A DNA stretch of 22,120 bases, taken from NCBI GenBank assembly GCA_031279575.1, contig JAITIG010000020.1:1-22120 (forward strand), written 5' to 3'. The position numbers and the translations under genes were made by a program. Source of the stretch: Bifidobacteriaceae bacterium (lineage in GTDB: Bacteria; Actinomycetota; Actinomycetes; Actinomycetales; WQXJ01). Position 1 is the stretch's first letter. Every line of letters begins with the position of its first letter. Below the pieces are notes generated by a model. That model was not told the origin of the DNA. It saw nothing but the letters and a program-made list of their open reading frames with translations, and searched no databases. Shown here one piece after another: positions 8,312 through 17,740 of the stretch.

Positions 8312-9007
8312 ATGGACATTGTTGTAGCCAGCCGCCACACCCAGATCCCGGAGCGCTTCCGGGAGTTCGCCACCTCCAAGCTCGCCAAGGTTGCCCAGTA
8401 CGATTCGCGCGCCCAGCTGGTGCAAGTCGAGGTGGTCCAAGAGAACAACCCCCGCCTGGCCGAAGTGGCCGAGACCGTCGAGATCACCGTGCGCGGCAAG
8501 GGCCCGGTGGTCAGGGCCGAGGCCTCGGCGGGCGACATCTTCTCGGCTTTCGATGTGGCCATGGGCAAGCTGATGCAGCAGGAGCGGCGGGCCAAGGACC
8601 GCCGCCAGTCGAAGCACAAGATGACCCGGCGCCAGGCCCAGGCTTTTGACCAGAGCCGCTTGGCCCTTGACTCGGGCCGGACGGACGCCCCGGCCCAGCT
8701 GGCCCCGCCGGAGGTGAGCCAGGCCGAGGTGGTGCTGGAAGACCCGCCCGCCGCCCCGCCCGGCGCCCCGGCCGGCCAGCCCCGGGTCAAGGAGTCGGTC
8801 TTGGCCGACTCCCCGGTGGTGATCCGCGAGAAGGTCCACCAGGCCAAGCCGATGACGGTGGAGCAGGCCATCTACGAGATGGAGTTGGTGGGCCACCCGT
8901 TCTTCTTGTTTGTCGACGCCCATTCCGGCCTGCCCTCGGTGCTTTACCACCGCCATGGCTGGACTTACGGCGTGCTGCGCTTGGAGACCGCCCCGCCGGA
9001 GGCTTAG
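8312..9007 (+). CDS. hpf: Long-form ribosome hibernation promoting factor
   Basis: The protein has 231 residues. The N-terminal S30AE/YfiA domain covers about residues 1-105 ([20 protein letters not shown], then a basic [12 protein letters not shown] patch). A Pro/Ala-rich linker follows, then the C-terminal dimerisation domain at about 175-231 ([20 protein letters not shown] and [15 protein letters not shown]). The two-domain form drives 70S dimerisation (100S particles) and protects idle ribosomes in stationary phase or stress. The ATG has a good Shine-Dalgarno, GGAAGG, with an 8-base spacer. Position between comF and secA is the usual actinobacterial one. The leader contains a strong hairpin and an unexplained GAGGAGG. 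Confidence 0.95.
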   Translation: MDIVVASRHTQIPERFREFATSKLAKVAQYDSRAQLVQVEVVQENNPRLAEVAETVEITVRGKGPVVRAEASAGDIFSAFDVAMGKLMQQERRAKDRRQSKHKMTRRQAQAFDQSRLALDSGRTDAPAQLAPPEVSQAEVVLEDPPAAPPGAPAGQPRVKESVLADSPVVIREKVHQAKPMTVEQAIYEMELVGHPFFLFVDAHSGLPSVLYHRHGWTYGVLRLETAPPEA

Positions 9008-9013
9008 CCGACC

Positions 9014-9030
9014 GGGCCGGGCGTTGGCCC
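9014..9030 (+). terminator. Weak stem-loop after hpf
   Basis: GGGCC (9014-9018) pairs with GGCCC (9026-9030) across a 7-base loop, starting 7 bases after the hpf stop. The stem is only 5 bp and has no T-run, so it may be an inefficient terminator or not one at all. Confidence 0.3.
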
Positions 9031-9058
9031 TACCATGGAGTGCAGTCAGCACACCAGT

Positions 9059-9075
9059 TGGCGCGCCCCGCGCCA
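9059..9075 (+). promoter_or_regulatory. GC hairpin in secA leader
   Basis: TGGCGCG pairs perfectly with CGCGCCA around a CCC triloop, a 7-bp stem ending 9 bases before the GGGGAA ribosome-binding sequence (9085-9090) of secA. It is placed to affect ribosome access or mRNA stability. Confidence 0.45.
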
Positions 9076-9099
9076 CGCAACGATGGGGAAGTGGGCCAA

Positions 9100-11970
<2,871 letters not shown>

Positions 11971-11976
11971 GGCCCG

Positions 11977-12891
11977 CTACTTCGAGCCCTTGCCCCGCAG
12001 GTAGGGGACCACGCGCTCGTGCAGGCGGCCGTTGGTGGCCAGGGCGTCCGGCCCAAACGGCCCGGCGACCTTGCCCCGGGTGTCGGTGAAGCGCCCGCCG
12101 GCCTCGGCCACAATGACCGCCACCGCCACCATGTCGTGCGGGGCCAACTCCGGCTCGGCGGCGATGTCGACCGCGCCCTCGGCCACCAGCATGTAGTTCC
12201 AAAAATCGCCGAAAGCCCTGGTCCGCCCGACATCCCCGGCCAGGCGGACAAACCCGGGCAGGCGGCCTTGGTCCTCCCAGCCGCCGAGGGAGGAGTAGGA
12301 CAAGAAGGCCTCGCCCAGTTTTTTGGTCTTGGACACTTTGAGCCGCTCGGCGGCGTCGAGGTTGGGGCCTTTCCAGGCCCCGTAGCCGGCGGCGGCAAAC
12401 CAGCGCGCCCCCAGGGCCGGGGCCGAGACCACCCCCACGGCCGGCCGGCCGTCCGCCACCAGCCCAATCAAGGTGGCCCACACCGGCACGCCGCGGACAA
12501 AGTTGGCGGTGCCGTCGATCGGGTCCAGCACCCAGGCCCGGGCGCCCGAGGTTTGGATTTTCAACAGCTTGGAGGCTTTGGAGCCGCCGAACTCCTCGCC
12601 CAGGGCCGAATCTTGGGGGCGGGCGCGGCTGATCTGCTCGCGCAGGAACTCCTCGGCCTTGAGGTCGGCGTCGGTGACGGGCGTCTCGTCTTCCTTTTGG
12701 TCCACGTTGAGGTCGCGCGCCCCGAACCGGTCAAGGGTGATCTGATCGGCCTGGTCGGCCAGTGTCAAAGCGAAGCGCAGGTCGCCCAGGTAGGTTTCCG
12801 GCGCGGCCGGGGCCGCCTGGGCAGCCGCCAGCTGCTCCAAATAGGCTTTGCGGCTCTTGTCTTCCTTGCTCTCGCCCTTGTCCCTGGCCAT
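11977..12891 (-). CDS. hisN: Inositol monophosphatase family protein, probable histidinol-phosphatase
   Basis: The protein has 304 residues. The inositol monophosphatase fold starts near residue 35. Metal ligands are visible: GEEFGG (Glu100), WVLDPIDGTANF (Asp123, Asp126) and the late PHDMVAVAVIVAEAGG Asp. Position in the rsgA/aroA neighbourhood fits the actinobacterial histidinol-phosphatase HisN, which removes phosphate from histidinol phosphate in histidine synthesis. Substrate cannot be proved from sequence, and a general inositol/sugar phosphatase is possible. The first 33 residues are a charged then Ala-rich extension beyond the usual start. The ATG has AAGGA 8 bases upstream (reading the minus strand). 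The usual WD before the last metal Asp is HD here. Confidence 0.82.
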   Translation of the reverse strand: MARDKGESKEDKSRKAYLEQLAAAQAAPAAPETYLGDLRFALTLADQADQITLDRFGARDLNVDQKEDETPVTDADLKAEEFLREQISRARPQDSALGEEFGGSKASKLLKIQTSGARAWVLDPIDGTANFVRGVPVWATLIGLVADGRPAVGVVSAPALGARWFAAAGYGAWKGPNLDAAERLKVSKTKKLGEAFLSYSSLGGWEDQGRLPGFVRLAGDVGRTRAFGDFWNYMLVAEGAVDIAAEPELAPHDMVAVAVIVAEAGGRFTDTRGKVAGPFGPDALATNGRLHERVVPYLRGKGSK

Positions 12892-12924
12892 CGTGAGGTC
12901 CTTCCGTCGTTTGGCTTGCGCTTA

Positions 12925-12930
12925 AGCCTA
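12925..12930 (-). promoter_or_regulatory. Possible -10 element TAGGCT upstream of hisN
   Basis: On the minus strand TAGGCT lies 33 bases before the hisN ATG, in a short AT-richer patch that also contains the palindrome GCTTAAGC (12920-12927). No convincing -35 is seen. The 98-base gap 12892-12989 holds only this and the hisN ribosome-binding site. Confidence 0.3.
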
Positions 12931-12989
12931 AGCCTGAATCCACCGCTGATCGCCGCGCCGAGCGCCGCCAGCTCAGCTAGCCGCCGCCT

Positions 12990-14018
12990 TCACAGCGAGG
13001 CCGCGATCCTGAGGTAGGAGTCGAGGCGGGCTTGGCGCGCCGCCGAGCCCGCCGCCCACCCGGCCAGGGCGCAGCTGGCCGAGTCCGGGCCGTGGGGGCA
13101 GCCCCGGGGGCAGCCGGCGGCGGCCTGGGCCAGGTCGGGGAAGGCGGCCAGCACCCGGGCCGGCTCGACGTGGCTGAGCCCAAAGGAGCGCACCCCGGGC
13201 GTGTCGATCACCCAGCCGCCCTGCGGCAGTTCAAGCGCCACCGCCGAAGACGAGGTGTGCCGCCCCTTGCCGGTGACCTGGTTGACCGCGCCGGTGGCCC
13301 GCCCGGCGGCCGGCACCAGGGCGTTGATCAGCGTCGACTTGCCCACCCCGGAGTGGCCCAGCAGCACCGAGGCCCGCCCCGCCAGCAGCGCGGCCACCTC
13401 GCCGACCCCCTCGAGCCCGCCGCCGCCCGGCCCGCCCGGCCCGCCCGGCCCGCCCGGCCCGCCCGGCCCGCGGCCGGTCTCCACCACCGCCACGCCCAGC
13501 GGCTGGTAGAGCGCCCGGATGGCGGCCGGGGAGCCGAGGTCGGTTTTGGTCAGGCAGATGGCGGCCGCCAGCCCGGCGTCGTAGGCGGCCACCAGTTGGC
13601 GGTCGATCAGACCGGTGCTGGGCGGCGGCGCCGCCAGGGAGGCCACAATCACCAGCTGGTCGGCGTTGGCCACGATGACGCGCTCGCGCCCCCGGCCCTC
13701 CTCGGTGGCCCGCCGCAGCGCGGTGCGCCTGGGCTCGAGGCGCACAATCCGGGCCAGGGCGCCCGCCCGCCCGGTAACGTCCCCGACCAGGTGGGCCTGG
13801 TCGCCCACCACCACCGCCCTGCGGCCCATCTCCCGGGCCCGCACCGCCACCACGTCCCGGCCCGCCAGGCGCACGCTGTAGCGCCCCCGGTCGACCCCGG
13901 TGACCAGCCCCGCCACCGCGTCGGCGTGGGCCGGCCGGGTCTTGGTGCGCGGCCGGGAGGCCGGCCCGGGGCGGTGGCGGGCGTCATCGTCCGTCAGGTG
14001 GTCCCACCGCCCGCTCAC
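12990..14018 (-). CDS. rsgA: Ribosome small subunit-dependent GTPase RsgA
   Basis: RsgA is a circularly permuted GTPase that helps late 30S assembly. The protein has 342 residues from a GTG start that overlaps the aroA stop (GTGA). An OB-fold region lies near residues 25-90. The permuted G domain then shows G4 LTKTD before G1 GHSGVGKST (Lys227) and G3 DTPG. The C-terminal zinc region has CPRGCPHGPDSASC, which supplies Cys and His ligands. Between G4 and G1 there is a (Gly-Gly-Pro)n insertion, encoded by a 9-bp tandem repeat at 13423-13471. It is not part of the normal fold and probably forms a flexible loop. The gene is preceded by aroA and followed, after 98 bases, by hisN on the same strand. 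Confidence 0.95.
   Translation of the reverse strand: MSGRWDHLTDDDARHRPGPASRPRTKTRPAHADAVAGLVTGVDRGRYSVRLAGRDVVAVRAREMGRRAVVVGDQAHLVGDVTGRAGALARIVRLEPRRTALRRATEEGRGRERVIVANADQLVIVASLAAPPPSTGLIDRQLVAAYDAGLAAAICLTKTDLGSPAAIRALYQPLGVAVVETGRGPGGPGGPGGPGGPGGGGLEGVGEVAALLAGRASVLLGHSGVGKSTLINALVPAAGRATGAVNQVTGKGRHTSSSAVALELPQGGWVIDTPGVRSFGLSHVEPARVLAAFPDLAQAAAGCPRGCPHGPDSASCALAGWAAGSAARQARLDSYLRIAASL
13423..13471. repeat. 9-bp tandem repeat inside rsgA
   Basis: Five perfect copies of CCGCCCGGC (plus strand) run from 13423 to 13467, followed by a partial copy. The unit is in frame and encodes Gly-Gly-Pro on the minus strand. Gain or loss of units would change loop length without a frameshift. Confidence 0.9.
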
Positions 14019-15310
14019 GCCAGGGCCTCCCAGGCCTGGGCGAAGTCGGGGAAGGTTTTGCTGGTCACGCCCACATCGTCGAGCACCACGCCGGGCAGGC
14101 CCAGCCCCACCACGGCGCCGAACATGGCCATGCGGTGGTCGCCGTAGGTGCGCAACTCGGCGCCGCGCAGGCGCCCGGGCCAGATTTTGAGCCCGTCCGC
14201 CGTCGCCTCGGCCCTGCCGCCCAGGGCCGCGATCTCCCGCGCCAGGGCGGCCAGGCGGTCGGTCTCGTGCCCCCGCAGGTGCCCGATGCCGTCCAACCGG
14301 CTGGGGGAGGTGGCCAGGGCCGCCAGCGCCGCCACCGCCGGGACCAGCTCCCCGGCCTGGGACAGGTCCAAGTCGACCCCCCGGATGGGGCCCGCGCCGG
14401 TGACGGCGAGGGCGGCGCCGTCCCAGCCCACCCGCCCGCCGAAGGCCTCGACGCAATCCAGCATCAGGCGGCCGGCCTGGGTGGTGCGGCGGGGCCAGCC
14501 GGCCACCCGCACCGTGCCGCCCGCCACCAGCGCGGCCGCCAAGAACGGCGCCGCGCTGGTCAAGTCCGGCTCGACCGCGATGTCGCGGCCGGCCAGGGGC
14601 CCAGGGGCGACCCGCCAAGCGAACTCGCCGGTTGGCTGGGCCTGGGCGCCGAAGGCGCGCAGCGCCTCCACGGTCATCTCGACATGCGGCCGGCTGGGCA
14701 GCTGGGCCGGCGCCAAGGACAGCTCCAAGCCCCGCTCAAAACGCGGCCCGGCCAGCAGCAAGGCGCTGGCGAACTGGCTCGAGGCGCGCGCGTCCAGCGT
14801 CACCGGCCCGCCCCGCCGGGCCGGCCCCTCCACCCAGAACAGCGCCGCCCGGTCGCCGCCCGCCGCCTCGCCGGGCCGCCCGGCCCCGGCGCCGAGTTGG
14901 CGCAGCGCCTCCAGCAGCGGCTCGATCGGCCGGGCGGCCGCCGCCGGGTCGCCCCTAAACTGAGTGCGGCCCTCGGCCAGGGCCGCCAGCGGCGCCGCGA
15001 AGCGCATCACCGTGCCCGCCAGGCCCGCCTCCAGGTGTTGGCCGCCGCGCAGCGCCCCGGGGCTGACCAGCGCGTCCCAGCCGGCCGCGGCCGGGGCGAA
15101 GGCGGCCCGGGCCCCCAGCTGGTTCAGGGCCGCCGCCATCAGCTCGGTGTCCCGGGCGCGCAGGGCGCCGCGGATGGCGCTGGGGCCGTCCGCCAGCGCC
15201 GCCAGCACCAGGTAGCGGGCCGTCAGCGACTTCGAGCCGGGCAGGCGGACGGTGGCGTCGAGCGGGCCGGGCGCCACCGGCGCGGCCCACCGCCTGGGCG
15301 GCCGGCTCAA
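14015..15310 (-). CDS. aroA: 3-phosphoshikimate 1-carboxyvinyltransferase (EPSP synthase)
   Basis: This enzyme joins shikimate-3-phosphate and phosphoenolpyruvate in the shikimate pathway. The protein has 431 residues from a TTG at 15310 that overlaps the upstream stop (TTGA), matching the overlap style of the neighbouring genes; the family is about 430 residues long. Motifs are [20 protein letters not shown] (phosphate and shikimate binding), [46 protein letters not shown] (catalytic Asp region), [19 protein letters not shown] and [10 protein letters not shown]. The Asn usual in GSKS-x-TNR and in GNAGT is replaced (TAR, GLAGT); I believe related replacements occur in other actinobacterial AroA proteins. 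No better ATG or GTG start is present that would include the first conserved strand. Confidence 0.94.
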   Translation of the reverse strand: MSRPPRRWAAPVAPGPLDATVRLPGSKSLTARYLVLAALADGPSAIRGALRARDTELMAAALNQLGARAAFAPAAAGWDALVSPGALRGGQHLEAGLAGTVMRFAAPLAALAEGRTQFRGDPAAAARPIEPLLEALRQLGAGAGRPGEAAGGDRAALFWVEGPARRGGPVTLDARASSQFASALLLAGPRFERGLELSLAPAQLPSRPHVEMTVEALRAFGAQAQPTGEFAWRVAPGPLAGRDIAVEPDLTSAAPFLAAALVAGGTVRVAGWPRRTTQAGRLMLDCVEAFGGRVGWDGAALAVTGAGPIRGVDLDLSQAGELVPAVAALAALATSPSRLDGIGHLRGHETDRLAALAREIAALGGRAEATADGLKIWPGRLRGAELRTYGDHRMAMFGAVVGLGLPGVVLDDVGVTSKTFPDFAQAWEALA

Positions 15311-15762
15311 AGCGCCGATTTGGCCCCGCCGGCCGCCTTGGCCCGCCGGCAGGCCCGGCGCCCCGCCCGGCGGGTCGGCCCGGCCAAGACCAGCAGCGCG
15401 GCGCCGGCCAGCGCCAGGTGGGCGAAGAAGCCGCGGCGCAGCCAGGCGCGCTGGTCGGCATCGTCCACCGCCCAGAAGCGGTAGCCGAACAAGGCGGCGG
15501 GCACGGTGGCGGCCAGCGAGGCGAGGGCGCCAAGGCGCGGCGCGATCGAGCTGGCGATCAGCGAGCCGCCCACAGTTTGGGCGATGGCGCTGGCCCGGAC
15601 CACCTGGCTGGCCTGCAACTCTTGGCCCAAGGCGCGGCCGACAGCCGCCACCAAGGGGGCCGCGACCTGCTCGTGGGGGGCCGGCTGGCGCAGCACATCG
15701 ACGCCATCGGCGATAACGGCGGCCCCGATCAGGGCCCTGGCTTTGATCCGAACAATGCTCAT
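15307..15762 (-). CDS. DoxX family membrane protein
   Basis: The protein has 151 residues with an N-terminal hydrophobic helix ([18 protein letters not shown]) and three more hydrophobic segments (near residues 60-75, 80-95 and 113-128). It ends in a strongly basic tail. The pattern (GxDxLRxP near the N-terminus, then [15 protein letters not shown]) fits DoxX-like integral membrane proteins, which are linked in actinobacteria to redox balance at the membrane with SodA and thiol systems. Its place head-to-head with the thiol-stress sigma factor sigR is consistent with such a role (inference). Its stop overlaps the aroA TTG start. The ribosome-binding site is weak (GGGAAA, about 10 bases upstream). 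Confidence 0.78.
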   Translation of the reverse strand: MSIVRIKARALIGAAVIADGVDVLRQPAPHEQVAAPLVAAVGRALGQELQASQVVRASAIAQTVGGSLIASSIAPRLGALASLAATVPAALFGYRFWAVDDADQRAWLRRGFFAHLALAGAALLVLAGPTRRAGRRACRRAKAAGGAKSAL

Positions 15763-15785
15763 GAACCAAGTGTTTCCCAGTTTGC

Positions 15786-15812
15786 GGGAATACGCCAGCA
15801 GCGGACAGCGTT
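15786..15812 (+). promoter_or_regulatory. SigR/SigH-type promoter upstream of sigR
   Basis: GGGAAT (15786-15791) is followed after exactly 18 bases by GTT (15810-15812). This is the consensus recognised by actinobacterial SigR/SigH (GGAAT-N18/19-GTT). Its position upstream of sigR predicts autoregulation by thiol-oxidative stress. Transcription should start near 15819-15821. Confidence 0.8.
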
Positions 15813-15823
15813 GAACCTCAACG
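15809..15823. promoter_or_regulatory. Inverted repeat over the sigR promoter -10 and start
   Basis: CGTTGA and TCAACG form a perfect 6-bp inverted repeat with an ACC centre. The left arm contains the GTT -10 of the SigR-type promoter, and the right arm ends at the G of an in-frame GTG (15823). It could be an operator or a small hairpin at the 5' end of the transcript. Confidence 0.45.
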
Positions 15824-15873
15824 TGAACGGAATCCTCGAAGACCTGAATCGAAGTGCCGCAAACCGCGCCGTG

Positions 15874-16542
15874 ATGCCCCCTGATGCCCTAGGCTCGGTT
15901 GGCGTGGAAGACAAACAGGCGGCGACCGGCCAGCTCGCGCCTGCGGCCAAAGGCGCCCCCGACAACCGGGCGCCGGTGGTGGACCGTTTCGAAGCCGAGG
16001 CGATGCAGTACCTGGACCAGCTTTACGCGGCCGCCATGCGGATCACCCGCAACCCCACCGACGCCGAGGATTTGGTCCAAGAGACCTACACCAAAGCCTT
16101 CGCCAACTTCCACCAGTACCAGCCGGGCACCAATCTGAAAGCCTGGATGCACCGCATCTTGACCAACACCTATATCAACGACTACCGCAAGAAGCAGCGC
16201 GCCCCGCTGCAGGCGGACAGCGACGAGGTGGAGGACTGGCAGATCATGCGGGCGGCCTCCCACGAGTCGGGCGGCCTGCGCTCGGCCGAGTTGGAGGCGC
16301 TCGACCGCCTGACGGACGTCAGAGTCAAACAAGCCCTGGCGCAACTGCCCGACGAGTATCGTCTAGTGGTGTACTACGCCGACGTCGAGGGTTACTCGTA
16401 CAAGGAGATCGCCCACATCATGGACACGCCGATCGGCACCGTCATGTCCCGCCTCCACCGCGGGCGCGCCCGCCTGAGGAAGGCCTTGACCAGCCAAGGG
16501 ATGGCGCCCGGAAATATCACAGGAGGGCCCGGCCAAGGGTGA
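15874..16542 (+). CDS. sigR: ECF sigma factor SigR (SigH/RpoE-like)
   Basis: This group 4 sigma factor of the thiol-stress response has 222 residues from the ATG at 15874. Region 2 runs from [20 protein letters not shown] through [20 protein letters not shown], and region 4 holds [25 protein letters not shown]. Both are very close to Streptomyces SigR and mycobacterial SigH as I know them. The start is uncertain. No candidate has a good Shine-Dalgarno. In-frame GTGs at 15823 (239 residues, just after the SigR-type promoter) and 15904 (212 residues, N-terminal length closest to Streptomyces SigR) are alternatives, and both may be used. rsrA follows after 4 bases. The short Gly/Pro-rich tail after region 4 is not conserved. 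Confidence 0.94.
   Translation: MPPDALGSVGVEDKQAATGQLAPAAKGAPDNRAPVVDRFEAEAMQYLDQLYAAAMRITRNPTDAEDLVQETYTKAFANFHQYQPGTNLKAWMHRILTNTYINDYRKKQRAPLQADSDEVEDWQIMRAASHESGGLRSAELEALDRLTDVRVKQALAQLPDEYRLVVYYADVEGYSYKEIAHIMDTPIGTVMSRLHRGRARLRKALTSQGMAPGNITGGPGQG
15890..15895 (+). promoter_or_regulatory. Possible -10 element TAGGCT inside the 5' end of sigR
   Basis: TAGGCT ends 8 bases before the in-frame GTG at 15904, the spacing expected for a leaderless transcript. No -35 is evident. It would be a second, SigR-independent promoter giving the short SigR form. Confidence 0.3.
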
Positions 16543-16546
16543 GGAC

Positions 16547-16813
16547 ATGAGACATCACACAGGGCACTGGGAGTGCGAGAGAGCGCTGGAAAAGCTTCAC
16601 CACTTCATCGACGACGAACTCGAAGCGGCGGAAGTCGCAGCCATGATCATGCACCTGGACGGGTGCGACTCGTGCTCGCACGAGGCCGATGTGGTCGGCC
16701 GGCTCAAAGCGGCCGTCAAACAAGCTTGCTCCGAGGTGGCGCCGGACCACCTCAAGGCGCGCGTCGCCGAGGCCATCGCCGAACTCCGCCTCGGGACCGG
16801 CCAAGCCGCCTGA
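16547..16813 (+). CDS. rsrA: Zinc-binding anti-sigma factor RsrA (mycothiol system)
   Basis: This 88-residue ZAS-family anti-sigma factor contains the ZAS motif HLDGCDSC (His36, Cys40, Cys43) and an upstream Cys10 that completes the usual Zn ligand set, plus Cys61 near the place of the extra cysteine of Streptomyces RsrA. In that family, reduced zinc-bound protein holds SigR inactive; disulphide formation releases it. The first helix (CERALEKLHHFIDDEL) fits the sigma-binding part. The ATG lies 4 bases after the sigR stop, with a GGTGAGG ribosome-binding sequence overlapping that stop, so the two are co-translated. Gene order sigR-rsrA is the standard one. Confidence 0.93.
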   Translation: MRHHTGHWECERALEKLHHFIDDELEAAEVAAMIMHLDGCDSCSHEADVVGRLKAAVKQACSEVAPDHLKARVAEAIAELRLGTGQAA

Positions 16814-16818
16814 GCGGC
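16805..16818. terminator. Stem-loop between rsrA and bL37 ends
   Basis: GCCGC (16805-16809) pairs with GCGGC (16814-16818) around CTGA, over the rsrA stop. The overlapping GCGGCGCCGC (16814-16823) is itself a palindrome. Convergent genes end 9 bases apart here, so a bidirectional terminator is plausible, but no T-run is present. Confidence 0.3.
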
Positions 16819-16822
16819 GCCG

Positions 16823-16897
16823 CTAGGCGTTCGGCCGCTTGCCGTGGTTGGAGGCGGACTTCTTGCGCGTGCGGCGCTTGCGGGCGCGTTTCGACAT
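16823..16897 (-). CDS. 50S ribosomal protein bL37
   Basis: A 24-residue protein, MSKRARKRRTRKKSASNHGKRPNA when read on the minus strand in two parts: MSKRARKRRTRKKSA, then SNHGKRPNA. Nine of the first 13 residues are Lys or Arg, and the ending NHGKRPNA is the signature of the tiny actinobacterial 50S protein bL37 seen in mycobacterial ribosome structures. It has an excellent ribosome-binding site, AAGGAG, 9 bases before the ATG, and a possible TAGACT -10 further upstream. It lies tail-to-tail with rsrA. Automated gene callers often miss it because of its size. Confidence 0.9.
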   Translation of the reverse strand: MSKRARKRRTRKKSASNHGKRPNA

Positions 16898-16957
16898 GGT
16901 GCAACTCCTTGGCTGGTGTGCGCGGGCGCCAGGCCGATGCCGACCGGGCCGCTGCAC

Positions 16958-16963
16958 AGTCTA
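16958..16963 (-). promoter_or_regulatory. Possible -10 element TAGACT for bL37
   Basis: On the minus strand TAGACT lies 60 bases before the bL37 ATG. A -35 is not clear (GCGACA is 14 bases upstream, too close). The 153-base gap 16898-17050 between the divergent bL37 and ftsE genes holds this, the AAGGAG site and the ftsE signals. Confidence 0.35.
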
Positions 16964-17007
16964 GCCTGAGCCCGGCGTGTCGCCACCGCGCGCCGCCCAC
17001 CAGGGCC

Positions 17008-17013
17008 TAGCCT
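17008..17013 (+). promoter_or_regulatory. Possible -10 element TAGCCT for ftsE
   Basis: TAGCCT lies 37 bases before the ftsE GTG. It is part of a direct repeat CTAGCCTGA found at 16961-16969 and again at 17007-17015. No convincing -35 is seen. Confidence 0.3.
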
Positions 17014-17050
17014 GAAACGGTACGCGTTCCCCAACGGATGAGTTTGCCGA

Positions 17051-17740
17051 GTGATCAAGTTCGACCATGTGACCAAGATCTACGCCCGGGGGGCCCGGCC
17101 CGCCCTGGACGGCGTCAGCTTGGAGGTGCCCCGGGGCCAGTTCTGCTTCCTGGTGGGCGCCTCCGGCTCGGGCAAGTCCACCATGCTCTCGATTGTGCTG
17201 CGCGAGGAGCGCGCCAGCGGCGGCCAGGTGTTTGTGCTGGGCCAAGATCTCAGCCGCATGCCGCACCGGCGCATCGCGCGCTTCAGGCGCCAGATCGGGG
17301 CCGTCTTCCAGGACTTCAGGCTGCTGGAGCGCAAAACCGTCTTCGACAACGTGGCCTTCGCCATGCAGGTGATCGGGCGGCCGCGGCACGCCATCATGCG
17401 CACCGTGCCCGATGTGCTCGACTTGGTGGGGCTGGCGGGCAAAGAGAAGCGCCGGCCGCACGAGCTTTCCGGCGGCGAGCAGCAGCGCGTGGCGATCGCC
17501 CGGGCCGTGGTCAACCGCCCGCAAATCCTGCTGGCGGACGAGCCCACCGGCAACCTCGACCCGCGCACCTCGGAGGGCATCATGGCGGTGCTGGAGCGGG
17601 TCAACCAGACCGGCGCCACGGTGGTGATGGCGACCCACGATGTCGGGCTGGTGGACCAGGCCCAGCACCGCGTGGTGGAGCTGGTCGAAGGCCTGATTGT
17701 GCGCGACGAGGCGTCCGGCTACTACGGGGGGGAGGCCTGA
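17051..17740 (+). CDS. ftsE: Cell division ATP-binding protein FtsE
   Basis: The protein has 229 residues from a GTG with GGATGAG 8 bases upstream. It is an ABC ATPase with Walker A GASGSGKST (Lys42), Q-loop region VFQDFRLLE, signature LSGGE (139-143), Walker B ILLADEPTGNLD (Asp163, Glu164) and H-loop His196, all intact. FtsE pairs with FtsX at the divisome and uses ATP to switch on a periplasmic or extracellular peptidoglycan hydrolase. The ftsX ATG overlaps the ftsE stop by one base. The usual upstream actinobacterial neighbour prfB is absent; bL37 and rsrA lie there instead. Confidence 0.96.
   Translation: MIKFDHVTKIYARGARPALDGVSLEVPRGQFCFLVGASGSGKSTMLSIVLREERASGGQVFVLGQDLSRMPHRRIARFRRQIGAVFQDFRLLERKTVFDNVAFAMQVIGRPRHAIMRTVPDVLDLVGLAGKEKRRPHELSGGEQQRVAIARAVVNRPQILLADEPTGNLDPRTSEGIMAVLERVNQTGATVVMATHDVGLVDQAQHRVVELVEGLIVRDEASGYYGGEA

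Noticed and set aside
9040..9099. Longer SecA N-terminus from the GTG at 9040
   Set aside because: It would add 20 residues unlike the family and would pass through the leader hairpin and the GGGGAA ribosome-binding sequence. The GTG at 9100 gives the normal SecA start.
13423..13471. Tandem repeats as a CRISPR array
   Set aside because: Units are 9 bp, directly adjacent without spacers and in frame within rsgA.
15741..15772. Minus-strand GGGAAA with GTT 19 bases downstream, a possible SigR promoter for the DoxX gene
   Set aside because: GGGAAA does not match the GGAAT/C core and the GTT lies within the first codons of the gene, so transcription would start inside the coding region.
15787..15815. 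Minus-strand TTCAAC-N17-TATTCC as a divergent housekeeping promoter for DoxX-aroA-rsgA
   Set aside because: Spacing is right, but each hexamer matches only about half the consensus, and the bases are already explained by the SigR-type promoter and palindrome on the other strand.
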